A DNA stretch of 64,000 bases from the NCBI GenBank assembly GCA_014802325.1, contig JAAVCK010000005.1:124001-188000 (forward strand), in the 5' to 3' direction. The position numbers were made by a program, and so were the translations under genes. This document shows positions 29,253 to 38,475 of the stretch, in pieces. The stretch comes from Bacteroides sp. (lineage in GTDB: Bacteria; Bacteroidota; Bacteroidia; Bacteroidales; Muribaculaceae). The notes beneath the pieces are model-generated. The model was not told the DNA's origin and made no database searches. It saw only the letters and a program-made list of their open reading frames with translations. Positions within the stretch are counted from its first letter, which is position 1. Every line of letters starts with the position of its first letter.

Positions 29253-29300
29253 TGAACTGCCCCCTAAAAGTTAGACAAATAACTTTTAGGGGGCAGTTCA
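29253..29300. repeat. Perfect 21-bp inverted repeat resembling facing IS3-type ends, likely bidirectional terminator
   Basis: TGAACTGCCCCCTAAAAGTT plus A (29253-29273) is repeated exactly inverted at 29280-29300, with a 6-nt spacer. The motif resembles terminal inverted repeats of IS3/IS150-group elements from memory, but no transposase lies between. It sits between the convergent ansA and barrel-protein genes, where it would fold as a strong terminator in both directions. Confidence 0.7.
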
Positions 29301-29338
29301 ATGGTATGAAACGCATCCTCACACTTTTGCTGATATCA

Positions 29339-32170
29339 TCATCTCGGGGGTCGGCCGCCACCGGGTCCGCCGGGTCCTCCGAAACCGCGGCCGGGACCGC
29401 CGGGTCCCATATCGCCACCCTCTACCGAGGGAGTATTACTCTTGCCGAAGGTATTGAACTTCCACGTCAGGGTCACCATAAAGTAGCGCGTGAGCGAGTT
29501 ATATTCAGTGTCGTCGATATAGTTGGCCGTCACGTTGCGGCGTATGTTGGATGTCTGGTTGAGGAGGTCGTGCACCTTGAGCGCGATGGTGAGCGACTTG
29601 TCGCGGAGCACCTGCTGCGAGATCTGCGCATTCCACATGAGGGTATTGGTGTTATATCCGGCCGCCATACCCGATGTGGCCGAGTAGCGGAGATCGGTCT
29701 GAAGGCTGAAGCCCCATGAGGTGTAATACGTTCCGTCGAATCGGCCGCCATAAGTGTGGACGGTCTGATTGCGCTGCTGCGGCAGCGAGTTGGTGGTAAG
29801 TTGCAGGCGGTACTCGGGGCGAAGCTCCAGCTCGAAGTGATCGGGGCGGAAAGTGATACCCGGGCTTTCCATCACGGAGAATGAGAGCGAATTGTTGCGG
29901 GCGCCGTTGTTGAAACCCACGTTGTGGTTAACGTTGGCGAAGATATGGTTAGATATATTCCACTTCTTGTTGCGCAGAGGCTGGTTAAACATATTCATGA
30001 GTCGGGCATTCCACACACCGTTGACATTGGTATATGTGGTGGTGCGCACAGCCGTGACAGGGTCTACCGTAGTGAGCGACACGATGGAATTCTGCGTGAA
30101 CGAACCGTTGAGCATGAGCATTATCGAGCGCTGGCTGTCGGCATTATAGTCCTGGAAACGGATATTGAAGTTGTGGGTGAACGACGGATCAAGGTCGGGA
30201 TTACCCTGCTTGATATTCATGGGGTCGGAAATATCGGCCACGGGCTGCAGCTGGGTCATGCTCGGCTGCGATGAGCGGCCACGGTAGAATACCTGAAACG
30301 ACGACTGCTTATCCATCTTGTAGCGCAGACGCAGATAGGGAGCGTAGTTCCATACCCAGCGGGTAGGGATAGTCTTGGCATCGTCGATAAGATTCTCGCT
30401 CTTCGACATCTGAGGCACAAACTGAAGTCCGCCCTCGAAGTTGAGCTTTTTACCCGACTTTTTGTAACCTACCTGTATGCTCTGGTTTGATGATTCGTTG
30501 CGGAACGAATTGGAGTAGTCTGGATCGGGGTCCACACCGAGGGGCGGAAGCACACCTTCATAGCCTTCGGGCAGATTGTAGGTAAGTTTGTCGGCATTGT
30601 TCCAGCGGTAGTTCACACGATAGGCAAACACGAGCGCATGACCGTTTTCGGGGTTTCCCAGAGGCTCGGTATAGGTCAGGCGGGCGTTTACGCTGTTGCT
30701 CCACGTGTGGTTGTTGCCATATTGATCGAGGTTGATATCTTCATTCATCAGATCCTCGTCAGTAGGCATGTACTGCTGATTATATATCGTGTTGGAAATC
30801 GACTTCTCGGTCTCGCGCACATTTGACATCTGATACTGAGCGCTCACAGAGAATGAGCGGCCCTTACGCTCCTTAAACATATGAGAGTATATCAGTCGGC
30901 CTGCGGCTTCCCACGAATTACCGCGCGAACGGTCCACATTGTCGGCCGTATACACCTCCTGCATGTTGCGGTCAAGATACTGCGACCACTCGCTGTTGAA
31001 TGAATTATTATGATTATACGAGAAGTTGGGGCGGAACTCAAGAGTGTTATAATCGTTGGGCTTCCAGAGCAGTCGGAACTGGCCGCTGACATTATTGCCG
31101 CGGTTGCGCGAATACTTCGTGGAGTTGGTATAGGTCGAATAGTCCTCGAAGAGTTCCTGACGATTCTGTCGGGTCTCGGAAATATTGTCGGTGTTGGTGA
31201 AGATGATATTACCGCCCACACGCAGTATCTCGCCATTGCCAACATTGAAATTCAATCCCGCCGCGCGCGACACAGTTATACCGTTGTCACCGCCGAATCT
31301 GCGGAATCTGCTTCCGTTTGAATCGGTAAATCCCATCTCGTTGATATTATTGAGATTGCCGAGAAATGTAATCTGATTGCCATTCCAGAAGCGGTTGACG
31401 TTGAACGATCCGGCATAACGGTCGTCGGTGCCGTAGCCACCGGTCACGGTGCCAAACCAACCCTGATTCATACCCTTCTTTACCGAAAGATTAATCACGG
31501 TCTCATCCTCGCCGTCGTCCACGCCGGTCAGACGGGCTTCGTCGCTCTTACGGTCAACCACCTGAAGCTTATCGATCATCGACGCGGGCAGGTTTTTTGA
31601 CGCCACCTTGGGGTCGTCGGCAAAAAACTCCTTGCCGTCGACGAGTATTTTCGTGATGGTCTTGCCGTTGGCCGTAATCGATCCGTCAGAGCCTACCTCC
31701 ACACCGGGCAGACGCTTGAGCAGGTCCTCTACCACGGCATTTGGCTGCGTGCGGTAGGAGTCGGCATTATATTCCACCGTGTCTTCCATCACCTTGATGG
31801 GAGTCTTCACGGCCACTACCTGCACTTCGCCGAGCAGCGTCGACGACTCTTTGAGCTTAATCTCGCCCAGACGCAGATTTTTCGTGCCCACAGTCACGGG
31901 CGCTTCATAGTCGGAGTAGCCTATGTAGGCTATGGAGATTATGTATTTTCCGGCTTCGAGATCGGTGATGCGGAAGCGTCCGCTGTCATCGGTGGTGACG
32001 CCTTTCACGAAAGCGCTGTCGCGCGCCGTGATCAATTTCACAGCCGCTTCGATCAGCGGTTCGGATGTATCGGCGTCTATCACCATACCGGTGATGTTGA
32101 CTGCGCCGGCCAGCAACGGCATCAGCGCCATAAGCAGCGGTAGGAAGATGTATTTCCCTGCAAGTCTCAT
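29339..32170 (-). CDS. Outer membrane beta-barrel protein with carboxypeptidase-regulatory-like domain (TonB-receptor-like)
   Basis: A 943-residue outer membrane protein. After a signal peptide (ending near LLAGAVN) a CarboxypepD_reg-like domain covers about 25-105 (GMVIDADTSEPLIEAAVKL). A plug-like region contains VEDLLKRLPGVEV and KILVDGKEFF (about 150-190), and a long barrel of aromatic-rich strands runs to about 910. The C-terminus is an unusual Gly/Pro/Arg-rich tail of about 25 residues instead of a final barrel strand. It matches the OMP_b-brl_3 group rather than SusC, and no SusD partner is adjacent. The ligand is unknown. Confidence 0.88.
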   Translation of the reverse strand: MRLAGKYIFLPLLMALMPLLAGAVNITGMVIDADTSEPLIEAAVKLITARDSAFVKGVTTDDSGRFRITDLEAGKYIISIAYIGYSDYEAPVTVGTKNLRLGEIKLKESSTLLGEVQVVAVKTPIKVMEDTVEYNADSYRTQPNAVVEDLLKRLPGVEVGSDGSITANGKTITKILVDGKEFFADDPKVASKNLPASMIDKLQVVDRKSDEARLTGVDDGEDETVINLSVKKGMNQGWFGTVTGGYGTDDRYAGSFNVNRFWNGNQITFLGNLNNINEMGFTDSNGSRFRRFGGDNGITVSRAAGLNFNVGNGEILRVGGNIIFTNTDNISETRQNRQELFEDYSTYTNSTKYSRNRGNNVSGQFRLLWKPNDYNTLEFRPNFSYNHNNSFNSEWSQYLDRNMQEVYTADNVDRSRGNSWEAAGRLIYSHMFKERKGRSFSVSAQYQMSNVRETEKSISNTIYNQQYMPTDEDLMNEDINLDQYGNNHTWSNSVNARLTYTEPLGNPENGHALVFAYRVNYRWNNADKLTYNLPEGYEGVLPPLGVDPDPDYSNSFRNESSNQSIQVGYKKSGKKLNFEGGLQFVPQMSKSENLIDDAKTIPTRWVWNYAPYLRLRYKMDKQSSFQVFYRGRSSQPSMTQLQPVADISDPMNIKQGNPDLDPSFTHNFNIRFQDYNADSQRSIMLMLNGSFTQNSIVSLTTVDPVTAVRTTTYTNVNGVWNARLMNMFNQPLRNKKWNISNHIFANVNHNVGFNNGARNNSLSFSVMESPGITFRPDHFELELRPEYRLQLTTNSLPQQRNQTVHTYGGRFDGTYYTSWGFSLQTDLRYSATSGMAAGYNTNTLMWNAQISQQVLRDKSLTIALKVHDLLNQTSNIRRNVTANYIDDTEYNSLTRYFMVTLTWKFNTFGKSNTPSVEGGDMGPGGPGRGFGGPGGPGGGRPPR

Positions 32171-32227
32171 ATCAGTATTGTTGGGGGGTTGAAAGTAATT
32201 AAGTGTGATAACTGATTATTCTGACTG

Positions 32228-32235
32228 CAAAGTTA
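32228..32235 (-). promoter_or_regulatory. -7 box (TAACTTTG) of the barrel protein gene
   Basis: TAnnTTTG on the minus strand, 57 bp before the ATG at 32170. Confidence 0.5.
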
Positions 32236-32352
32236 AGCATAGGTTTAAAACATTTCCAAAATTAGACAACCATAATCGACATTCAGGCCGATTTATCCGA
32301 CGAATCACGTCACTCGCCCTGGTCAAAGTTTCGTAAAGTCGAAGTTTTTCGT

Positions 32353-32360
32353 TACTTTTG
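32353..32360 (+). promoter_or_regulatory. -7 box (TACTTTTG) of the 32382-34856 gene cluster
   Basis: TAnnTTTG 21 bp before ATG 32382. A start at 32358 would fall inside the box, so 32382 is preferred. Confidence 0.55.
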
Positions 32361-32381
32361 TGGCACAAAAACATATCGACT

Positions 32382-32759
32382 ATGGATCAGGAACTGAAAA
32401 AGCAGCTCACCGCCGATCCCGACGGCCTGCTTACTTATGAATATATCGCCAATCATATCGGCGCATGCGACGACATTATGGACGAACTCGTCGACAACAT
32501 GATACTCGTCGACACCTCCGGCCAGTTTACCGTAAGTTCGGCTCGCTATCTCAGCGCCATCGATGCCGAAAAATACCGTGACCAGATCAGCCGCCTGATT
32601 GCAGGCGCTATCGAGAAAGACCGCGAGCGCCGCTATATAGCCGACCTCCTTCCCGCTATCTGGGGACCCGACTACGAGTCGCGTGCATGCGAACTCTCCG
32701 CTACCGACGACAACTTCCGTCGCATTTACAAGCGGCTCTTCCCCTCCTCAACCATCTGA
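32382..32759 (+). CDS. Conserved hypothetical protein, 125 aa
   Basis: A small soluble, acidic protein without signal peptide or membrane segment. It begins MDQELKKQLTADPDGLLTYE and seems mostly helical. I recognise no catalytic motif. It reads like a cytoplasmic helical protein with a possible winged-helix-like first half (YEYIANHIGACDDIMDELVD), which is only an impression. It is first in a tight cluster with a cyclophilin (17 bp later) and an M16 peptidase. Confidence 0.75.
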   Translation: MDQELKKQLTADPDGLLTYEYIANHIGACDDIMDELVDNMILVDTSGQFTVSSARYLSAIDAEKYRDQISRLIAGAIEKDRERRYIADLLPAIWGPDYESRACELSATDDNFRRIYKRLFPSSTI

Positions 32760-32776
32760 CAACCATCATACTGAAA

Positions 32777-33628
32777 ATGCGCAGACTATATTTTATCTTT
32801 ACCGCCATGCTCGCCGCTCTCTGCATGCATGCGGCCAATGACAATATCGGTATAAATATGACTAACCCCACCTCTACCACCGACGCCCGGGTGCTCATCC
32901 ACACCTCTATGGGCGACATCACCGTGGCTCTCTACGGCGATACCCCGCTTCATCGCGCCAACTTCCTCCGTCTCGCACGCGAAGGATATTATGACGGCGT
33001 GCTCTTTCACCGCGTGATCAAAAACTTCATGATCCAGACCGGCGACCCCGACTCCAAGACAGCCGGCCCTGACGCCATGCTCGGTGCCGGAGGCCCCGAC
33101 TACACCATCGAAGCCGAGATCGTATATCCCCGCCACTTCCACAAGCGCGGCGTCCTTGCAGCCGCCCGCACAGGCGACAACGTAAATCCCGAGCGCCGCT
33201 CGTCGGGCAGCCAGTTTTATATCGTGACTGGCAATGTATATTCCGAAGGTCAGATGAAGGGCCTCGAACACAATCTTGAGATGCAGAATCTTCAGAACAT
33301 CTTCAACTCCCTGGCCGCTCAGCACAACGATACCATCATGGCCATGCGCCGCAGCCGCGACCGCGAGGGTCTCATGGCTCTTCAGGAGCAGCTTGCCGCC
33401 GAAGCCGAGAAGATCGCAGCCGAAAATCCCGTTAAGCTCACCCCCGAGCAGATCGACATTTACACTACTGTAGGCGGTGCGCCTCATCTCGACGGCACTT
33501 ACACCGTGTTCGGTGAAGTCACCGAGGGTCTTGAAGTGGTGGAAAAAATCGAAAACGTAGCCACCGGCCGCGCCGACCGTCCTACCGAGGATGTGAAAAT
33601 CATCTCAATGGAGATACTTGATGAATAA
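32777..33628 (+). CDS. Secreted/periplasmic cyclophilin-type peptidyl-prolyl isomerase
   Basis: A 283-residue cyclophilin-fold isomerase that catalyses cis-trans isomerisation of proline bonds. A signal peptide (MRRLYFIFTAMLAALCMHA) points to the periplasm. The core has the classical blocks VLIHTSMGDITVALYGDTP, DGVLFHRVIKNFMIQTGDP, and SGSQFYIVTGN; a helical insertion of about 65 residues comes before the last strand block (YTVFGEVTEGLEVVEKI). I start at ATG 32777, since the upstream in-frame extension overlaps the previous gene. It overlaps the M16 gene by 8 bp. Confidence 0.93.
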   Translation: MRRLYFIFTAMLAALCMHAANDNIGINMTNPTSTTDARVLIHTSMGDITVALYGDTPLHRANFLRLAREGYYDGVLFHRVIKNFMIQTGDPDSKTAGPDAMLGAGGPDYTIEAEIVYPRHFHKRGVLAAARTGDNVNPERRSSGSQFYIVTGNVYSEGQMKGLEHNLEMQNLQNIFNSLAAQHNDTIMAMRRSRDREGLMALQEQLAAEAEKIAAENPVKLTPEQIDIYTTVGGAPHLDGTYTVFGEVTEGLEVVEKIENVATGRADRPTEDVKIISMEILDE

Positions 33629-34856
33629 TACCACTTTCACCCTCGGCAACGGCCTGAGGGTTATTCACAATTACGATCCGGCCACCGCTATGGTGGCCGT
33701 TGACGTGATGTATAATGTAGGCGCACGCGATGAAAACCCGAATCTGACCGGTATGGCTCACCTGTTTGAGCACCTGATGTTTGCCGGATCGGAAAATGTG
33801 AGCGATTTCGACGGTGCTCTCGAACGTGTGGGAGGTATCAGCAATGCATGGACTTCCAACGACTTCACCAATTTCTACGACGTAGCGCCTGCTGCCAATG
33901 CCGAAACTCTTTTCTGGCTTGAGAGCGACCGCATGCTATCGCTCTCATTTTCCGAGAAGTCACTTGAGGTGCAGCGCAGCGTGGTGATCGAGGAGTTTAA
34001 GCAAACCCACCTCAACCGTCCCTACGGCGACCTTTCACACCACCTCCGCGCCTTGCTCTACAGTGTGCATCCCTACCGCTACCCTACTATCGGTAAAGAG
34101 ATTGACCACCTGCGCCGAGTCACGCTCGATGATCTGCGCAGCTTTTATTTCTCACACTACGCGCCCAACAATGCAGTGCTTGCCGTAAGCGGCAATATCA
34201 CCTCCGACCGCGTCCGTGAGCTGGCCGAAAAATGGTTCGGGTCAATCCCCCGTCGCGACATTGCGCCACGCCTCTATGAGCAGGAGCCCCCCGTCACGTC
34301 TCCCCGTCAGGAGCGGCTGGTGCGCGACGTGCCCAGGGCCATGGTTACCATCGCGTATCCTATGCCCGGCTACGGCCAGCCCGGCTACATAGAGTGTGAC
34401 CTCATAACCGACATTCTTGCCAACGGCCGCTCGTCGCGTTTCTATCGCCAACTTGTGATGCAGGGCGATCTGTTCAGCGACGCCGACGCATCTATATCCG
34501 GCTCTGACGAACCGGGCTTCCTGATGCTCAACGGGCGCCTCAACCGCAGCGATGACGCCTCTGTAGCCGAAGCCCGAAGCATACTTACCGAAGCCGCTTC
34601 CATGCTGGCAACGCCCGGCAACGTGAGCGAACACGAGCTCACTCGCGCCGTCAACCGCTATGAGAGTCAGGCCACATTCTCGTCCATGAACTATCTCAAC
34701 AAGGCCCAGACTCTTGCCATGGCCGAGATGCACGGCGAGGACGTCAATTCCATTATCCCCGCCTACCGCAGCGTCACCACGTCGGACATCACAGCCACCG
34801 CAGCACGCATACTCAATCCCGACAGTTCGGTGACCATAGAATACTTACCCCGCTAA
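33621..34856 (+). CDS. M16 family zinc metallopeptidase
   Basis: A 411-residue pitrilysin-family peptidase. The inverted zinc motif HLFEH lies at residues 47-51, and a later glutamate in VVIEEF is the likely third ligand. The length fits one pair of M16 domains. No signal peptide is visible, so it is probably cytoplasmic. The ATG at 33621 overlaps the cyclophilin stop by 8 bp, indicating coupled translation. A perfect 18-bp palindrome 10 bp after the stop should terminate the cluster. Confidence 0.92.
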   Translation: MNNTTFTLGNGLRVIHNYDPATAMVAVDVMYNVGARDENPNLTGMAHLFEHLMFAGSENVSDFDGALERVGGISNAWTSNDFTNFYDVAPAANAETLFWLESDRMLSLSFSEKSLEVQRSVVIEEFKQTHLNRPYGDLSHHLRALLYSVHPYRYPTIGKEIDHLRRVTLDDLRSFYFSHYAPNNAVLAVSGNITSDRVRELAEKWFGSIPRRDIAPRLYEQEPPVTSPRQERLVRDVPRAMVTIAYPMPGYGQPGYIECDLITDILANGRSSRFYRQLVMQGDLFSDADASISGSDEPGFLMLNGRLNRSDDASVAEARSILTEAASMLATPGNVSEHELTRAVNRYESQATFSSMNYLNKAQTLAMAEMHGEDVNSIIPAYRSVTTSDITATAARILNPDSSVTIEYLPR

Positions 34857-34866
34857 AGCATCCTCA

Positions 34867-34902
34867 TTTACAAAAACTGCCAATATTGGCAGTTTTTGTA
34901 AA
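34867..34902. terminator. Perfect 36-bp palindrome, likely terminator
   Basis: TTTACAAAAACTGCCAAT and its exact reverse complement are joined without a spacer. A-tract and T-tract arms suit termination on both strands, though only the plus strand has a gene ending here. Confidence 0.7.
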
Positions 34903-34923
34903 TGGCGACGCCTGCGGCCGAAA

Positions 34924-34958
34924 AAAATCCGGCATGTCTTCGCGACCTGCCGGATTTT
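34924..34958 (-). terminator. Intrinsic terminator of the PurF-like gene
   Basis: An 11-bp stem (AAAATCCGGCA against TGCCGGATTTT, 13-nt loop) is followed on the minus strand by a run of T, 39 bp past the gene's stop. Confidence 0.7.
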
Positions 34959-34996
34959 CACTACCTTAAAAAATATGTACCTTATCGTTTCTTCTA

Positions 34997-36406
34997 TTAA
35001 AAGTGGCTTGAACCGTCGAAGCAGTGGGTGCAAACCTTGCACTTGGGCAAGCCGATGGCCTTGATAAGATCTTCGATGGTGTTGAACTTCAGCGAAGTCA
35101 GGCCGAAATGCTGACGCATACGCTCCACGAGAGCATTATATTCGGGCGAACCGGTGGTGGTGTATGCTTCAAGATTCTTATTGGGATCGCCTTCCATCTC
35201 TTCGATAAGTCGGCGGGTGAGGAGCTCCATATCACTCTTCGATGAGGTGAAGCCCACGTAGCGGCAACCATAGATAAGTGGCGGACAGGCTATGCGCATG
35301 TGCACTTCCTTGGCTCCACAATCATAGAGCACCTTTACATTATCGTTGAGCTGAGTGCCGCGTACTATCGAGTCGTCGCAAAACAGTGCGCGCTGGCCTT
35401 TGAGCAGAGCCTTGTTGGGTACGAGCTTCATCTTGGCCACGAGATCGCGCATTGACTGATCGGCGGGCATGAAGCTGCGCGGCCATGTAGGCGTATATTT
35501 TGAAATCAGTCGGCGGTAAGGCACGCCCTTACCGGCAGCATATCCGAGCGCCATGCCTACACCCGAGTCAGGTATACCGCAGGCACAGTCTACTTCGTTC
35601 TCATCGGTAATTGCCATCTCGTATCCCGACTTAAAGCGCACATCCTCCACGTTGGCACCTTCGTAGGTAGAGGTGGGAAATCCGTAATATACCCAGAGAA
35701 ATGCGCATATCTGCATATCTTTTCCGGGAGGAGTGAGCTGACGGACCTCGTCGGCGGTCACTTCCACCACTTCACCGGGGCCGAGATCACGCACCACTTC
35801 ATAACCGAGATTGGGCAGTGAGGTCGACTCGGAGCAAAGTGCATATGCACCGTCCTTATGGCCGAGTATGATAGGCGTACGGCCGAGGCGGTCGCGGGCG
35901 GCTATCACGGAGTGCTCAGTGAGAATAAGCATGGAGCATGAGCCTTTGATCTTGTCATAGACATGCTTTATGCCTTCTTCAAAAGTCTTTCCATGGGTAA
36001 TGAGGAGTGCTATGAGTTCAGTCTGGTTGGTGTAGCCGGAGCTTAGCTCGGCAAAATGCTTTCCGTCTTCAAGGAGTTCCATTTCCAGCTCGTCAAGATT
36101 GCATATCTTGGCTATGGTCACTATGGCAAAGCGTCCGAGATGCGAATTAATGATGATAGGCTGTGGGTCTGTGTCGCTGATCACGCCTATTCCCATGTTG
36201 CCTTTGAACTTCGACAACTCCTTCTCAAACTTAGTGCGGAAATAAGTGCTCTCCAGACTGTGAATGGAGCGACAGAACTTTTTATCGACGTTGTCGTACG
36301 TGGCCATGCCACCGCGACGGGTACCGAGGTGTGAATTGTAGTCCACACCATAAAACAGGTCATTGCGGCAAGCATCCTTGGATGCTACTCCGAAAAATCC
36401 TCCCAT
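34997..36406 (-). CDS. PurF-like amidophosphoribosyltransferase paralogue lacking the catalytic N-terminal cysteine
   Basis: A 469-residue protein with the two PurF domains. The N-terminal Ntn-type glutamine amidotransferase domain (about 1-235) begins MGGFFGV, so the residue after Met is glycine rather than the catalytic cysteine that starts active PurF. The phosphoribosyltransferase domain has the PRPP loop ALFCDDSIVRGTQL. Cysteines in VDCACGIPDSG, RIACPPL and the C-terminal CKVCTHCFDG resemble the Fe-S cluster ligands of Bacillus-type PurF. It may use free ammonia or have another role; a standard PurF is expected elsewhere. It is monocistronic, with -7 box TAACTTTG at 36449-36442. The start is fixed by MGGFFG. 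Confidence 0.85.
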   Translation of the reverse strand: MGGFFGVASKDACRNDLFYGVDYNSHLGTRRGGMATYDNVDKKFCRSIHSLESTYFRTKFEKELSKFKGNMGIGVISDTDPQPIIINSHLGRFAIVTIAKICNLDELEMELLEDGKHFAELSSGYTNQTELIALLITHGKTFEEGIKHVYDKIKGSCSMLILTEHSVIAARDRLGRTPIILGHKDGAYALCSESTSLPNLGYEVVRDLGPGEVVEVTADEVRQLTPPGKDMQICAFLWVYYGFPTSTYEGANVEDVRFKSGYEMAITDENEVDCACGIPDSGVGMALGYAAGKGVPYRRLISKYTPTWPRSFMPADQSMRDLVAKMKLVPNKALLKGQRALFCDDSIVRGTQLNDNVKVLYDCGAKEVHMRIACPPLIYGCRYVGFTSSKSDMELLTRRLIEEMEGDPNKNLEAYTTTGSPEYNALVERMRQHFGLTSLKFNTIEDLIKAIGLPKCKVCTHCFDGSSHF

Positions 36407-36441
36407 AGTTTTATGTGTAAAAATTTAGAAATTTTAAGGCG

Positions 36442-36449
36442 CAAAGTTA
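36442..36449 (-). promoter_or_regulatory. -7 box (TAACTTTG) of the PurF-like gene
   Basis: TAnnTTTG on the minus strand, 35 bp before the ATG. Confidence 0.5.
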
Positions 36450-36525
36450 GACAAAAAATCCGACAATTTCACCAATTCGGGCAGGATTTTTTCAACAAAA
36501 TATCAGCACTCTGTAGTTCAATGCC

Positions 36526-37428
36526 TTAGCGTGACATCGTGGCCGGTATTTCGATCATCTCGCCGAGCTGACGGTAATAGTCGGCGGTGTAATATGTATC
36601 GAAACCGGGGGTAAACGTCAGTTCTCCGAATTTGGGCTGACCGTCGATGATATAGAAATCCACTCTGAGATATGGAAAGTCACGCGAAAACGTCGCGGCA
36701 AGTTCTTTAAGTCTGTCGAAACAGGCCGGACGCTCCATAGGCTTGGCAAGAGTAAGATTCTCACACGATGTGTCGAGCACCTCAGGCATGGGATTCCAGT
36801 CCATGTCATAGACCATATAGCTCTTGCGGTGAGTACCGGCCACGCGGTCAGAGTAGACCGTCACCGAGCGGGGCACACCGTTGAAGCAATTGAATTTATA
36901 ATCGATAAGCGACGAGCCGGGATGCTCGTGGTCCACAAGCATCTCCTCGCAGATGAGCTTCGGCTGGATGAGCGAATAGTGTCTCTCGCCGGTGAGATTG
37001 CCGTATTTGAGCGTAAGCCACGAATTAAGCAGGCGGCGCGTGGCGGCAATGTCGAGCTTCGACTTGTCCGGCACTATCAGATTGGTGGTGCAGCCGTTGT
37101 TGGTCTTCAGCACAAATGACTGCGGGAGCGAATCGAAATCGATTTCGTCGGCGTTGTCATACACCCCGTAGAGTTGAGGCAGGAGATCTTCGCCACCCAC
37201 GCGGGCCACATAGTCGCGCACGCGATACTTATCGGCTCTCCAGGCCCACTCCTTAAGATCGCTGTGAAGAAGCAGCCACAGCACCTTCTCGTGATATGTC
37301 ACCGGATTCTTTTCAGGCAGAAAGCGATGATAGGCCTTAAGATAGCGCAGCTTTATGATCTGTCGCCAGCAAGGCCCGAGAAGATTCTGAAAGGGTCGGA
37401 GCAGATGAAATTTATATGTCAACGCCAT
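36526..37428 (-). CDS. TupA-like ATP-grasp protein
   Basis: A 300-residue protein of the TupA-like ATP-grasp family, found in polysaccharide and teichuronopeptide gene clusters and thought to form amide bonds on glycans. Recognisable parts are the N-terminal YHEKVLWLLLHSDL and ADKYRVRDYVA, the nucleotide-binding strand SFVLKTNNGC, and IDYKFNCFNG; the late VDFYIIDGQPKFGELTFTP carries the metal-binding acidic residues. Its ATG lies 17 bp inside the preceding glycosyltransferase gene, so both form one unit. The glycan they act on is unknown. Confidence 0.85.
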   Translation of the reverse strand: MALTYKFHLLRPFQNLLGPCWRQIIKLRYLKAYHRFLPEKNPVTYHEKVLWLLLHSDLKEWAWRADKYRVRDYVARVGGEDLLPQLYGVYDNADEIDFDSLPQSFVLKTNNGCTTNLIVPDKSKLDIAATRRLLNSWLTLKYGNLTGERHYSLIQPKLICEEMLVDHEHPGSSLIDYKFNCFNGVPRSVTVYSDRVAGTHRKSYMVYDMDWNPMPEVLDTSCENLTLAKPMERPACFDRLKELAATFSRDFPYLRVDFYIIDGQPKFGELTFTPGFDTYYTADYYRQLGEMIEIPATMSR

Positions 37429-38458
37429 AGCGGGAATAAATCTTGGAAAGAGTGTTATGAACTTGCCGGAGGGAATAACGCGACGCCATCTCGCGCGACC
37501 GGCGTCCCATCTCCCTGCCGAGATCCTTGCGGGTTACGATCGCAGCCATAGCGTCGGCGAGCGCCGCTATGTCACCCGGCTTGAAAAGAATACCGTTGAC
37601 GCCGTCGGTCACCACCGACGGGATACCTCCCACTTCGGTAGCTATCACGGGCATCTCCCAAGCCATAGCCTCAAGTATCGATACCGGAAGCCCCTCGAAA
37701 TACGACGGTAGCACATAGCAGTCGCAACTGCTCAGCAGCCTTGTCTTATCGGCACCGGTCACCCAACCTTCGAGCACGATGTTGCTTTCGAGATGACGGG
37801 AGGATATGAAATCCTTCAGAGCCTGCTCTTCGACGCCGGCACCACCTATGTGCACCACTGTAGCGGCACGCACCTCGGCGGGAAGCGAGGCCACAGCCTC
37901 AGCCAGATCCATCACTCCCTTAGCCCGGTCAAGTACGCCAAGAAACAAAAAGTGAGTCTTACCGTCACCTGCCTGACGGGTCACCTCGGCGGGATAGTCC
38001 ACAGGATTAGGCACTACATTGACGTGCTTCACTCCCTGCGAAGTGAAATAGTCGCCCCACTGATCGGAAAGGCATATCACTTCGTCGCAACTGTTGAGTG
38101 CGGCTATGATACCATCATGATCCGTGGCAAGAAAATCGCGGAAGCCTCCGCCGTGTATGTGCATCACCACCTTGCGGCCCATACGGCGCGCCATGCGGGC
38201 AAAGTACATCTTGCGGCGAAAACTTGCATTGGAAGCCGTGTGAATATGTACGATCTTAATAGACGGATGCGTGAGCAGCAGCCATGCAGCGCGGGCATAA
38301 CCGGCTGCGAAGTCGGCCACCTTGCGCCCAACCGAGCCTCCACGGTAGCTGGTGACAAAGCGTGCCCCCGGCATCATCGAGCCATAGGCTTCGAGCACGG
38401 CATCCATACCCCCACGCGAGCGAGGACCTATTACGAGTATTTCTTCTTTTTCGGTCAT
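37412..38458 (-). CDS. GT4 family glycosyltransferase
   Basis: A 348-residue GT-B glycosyltransferase. The nucleotide-sugar site is in the C-terminal half: VLEGWVTGADKTRLLSSCD, then YFEGLPVSILEAMAWEMPVIATEVGG with the EX7E-type pattern. I start at ATG 38458 (MTEKEEILVIG): an in-frame upstream start at 38497 lies before the -7 box TATCTTTG (38475-38468) and would not be transcribed from it. The leader would then be only about 3-5 nt. It overlaps the ATP-grasp gene by 17 bp, suggesting a shared role in decorating a cell-surface glycan. Confidence 0.88.
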   Translation of the reverse strand: MTEKEEILVIGPRSRGGMDAVLEAYGSMMPGARFVTSYRGGSVGRKVADFAAGYARAAWLLLTHPSIKIVHIHTASNASFRRKMYFARMARRMGRKVVMHIHGGGFRDFLATDHDGIIAALNSCDEVICLSDQWGDYFTSQGVKHVNVVPNPVDYPAEVTRQAGDGKTHFLFLGVLDRAKGVMDLAEAVASLPAEVRAATVVHIGGAGVEEQALKDFISSRHLESNIVLEGWVTGADKTRLLSSCDCYVLPSYFEGLPVSILEAMAWEMPVIATEVGGIPSVVTDGVNGILFKPGDIAALADAMAAIVTRKDLGREMGRRSREMASRYSLRQVHNTLSKIYSRYGVDI

Positions 38459-38467
38459 AGCGGACTG

Positions 38468-38475
38468 CAAAGATA
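38468..38475 (-). promoter_or_regulatory. -7 box (TATCTTTG) of the GT4/ATP-grasp pair
   Basis: TAnnTTTG on the minus strand ending 9 bp before the ATG, the same spacing as at cvpA. Confidence 0.5.

Noticed and set aside
29253-29300. An intact MITE or insertion sequence
   Set aside because: Only 6 bp separate the two ends, there is no transposase, and no clear target duplication was seen.
36526-38458. The ATP-grasp/GT4 pair as part of the glycogen operon
   Set aside because: They are on the opposite strand with their own promoter, and TupA-like proteins belong to surface glycan pathways.
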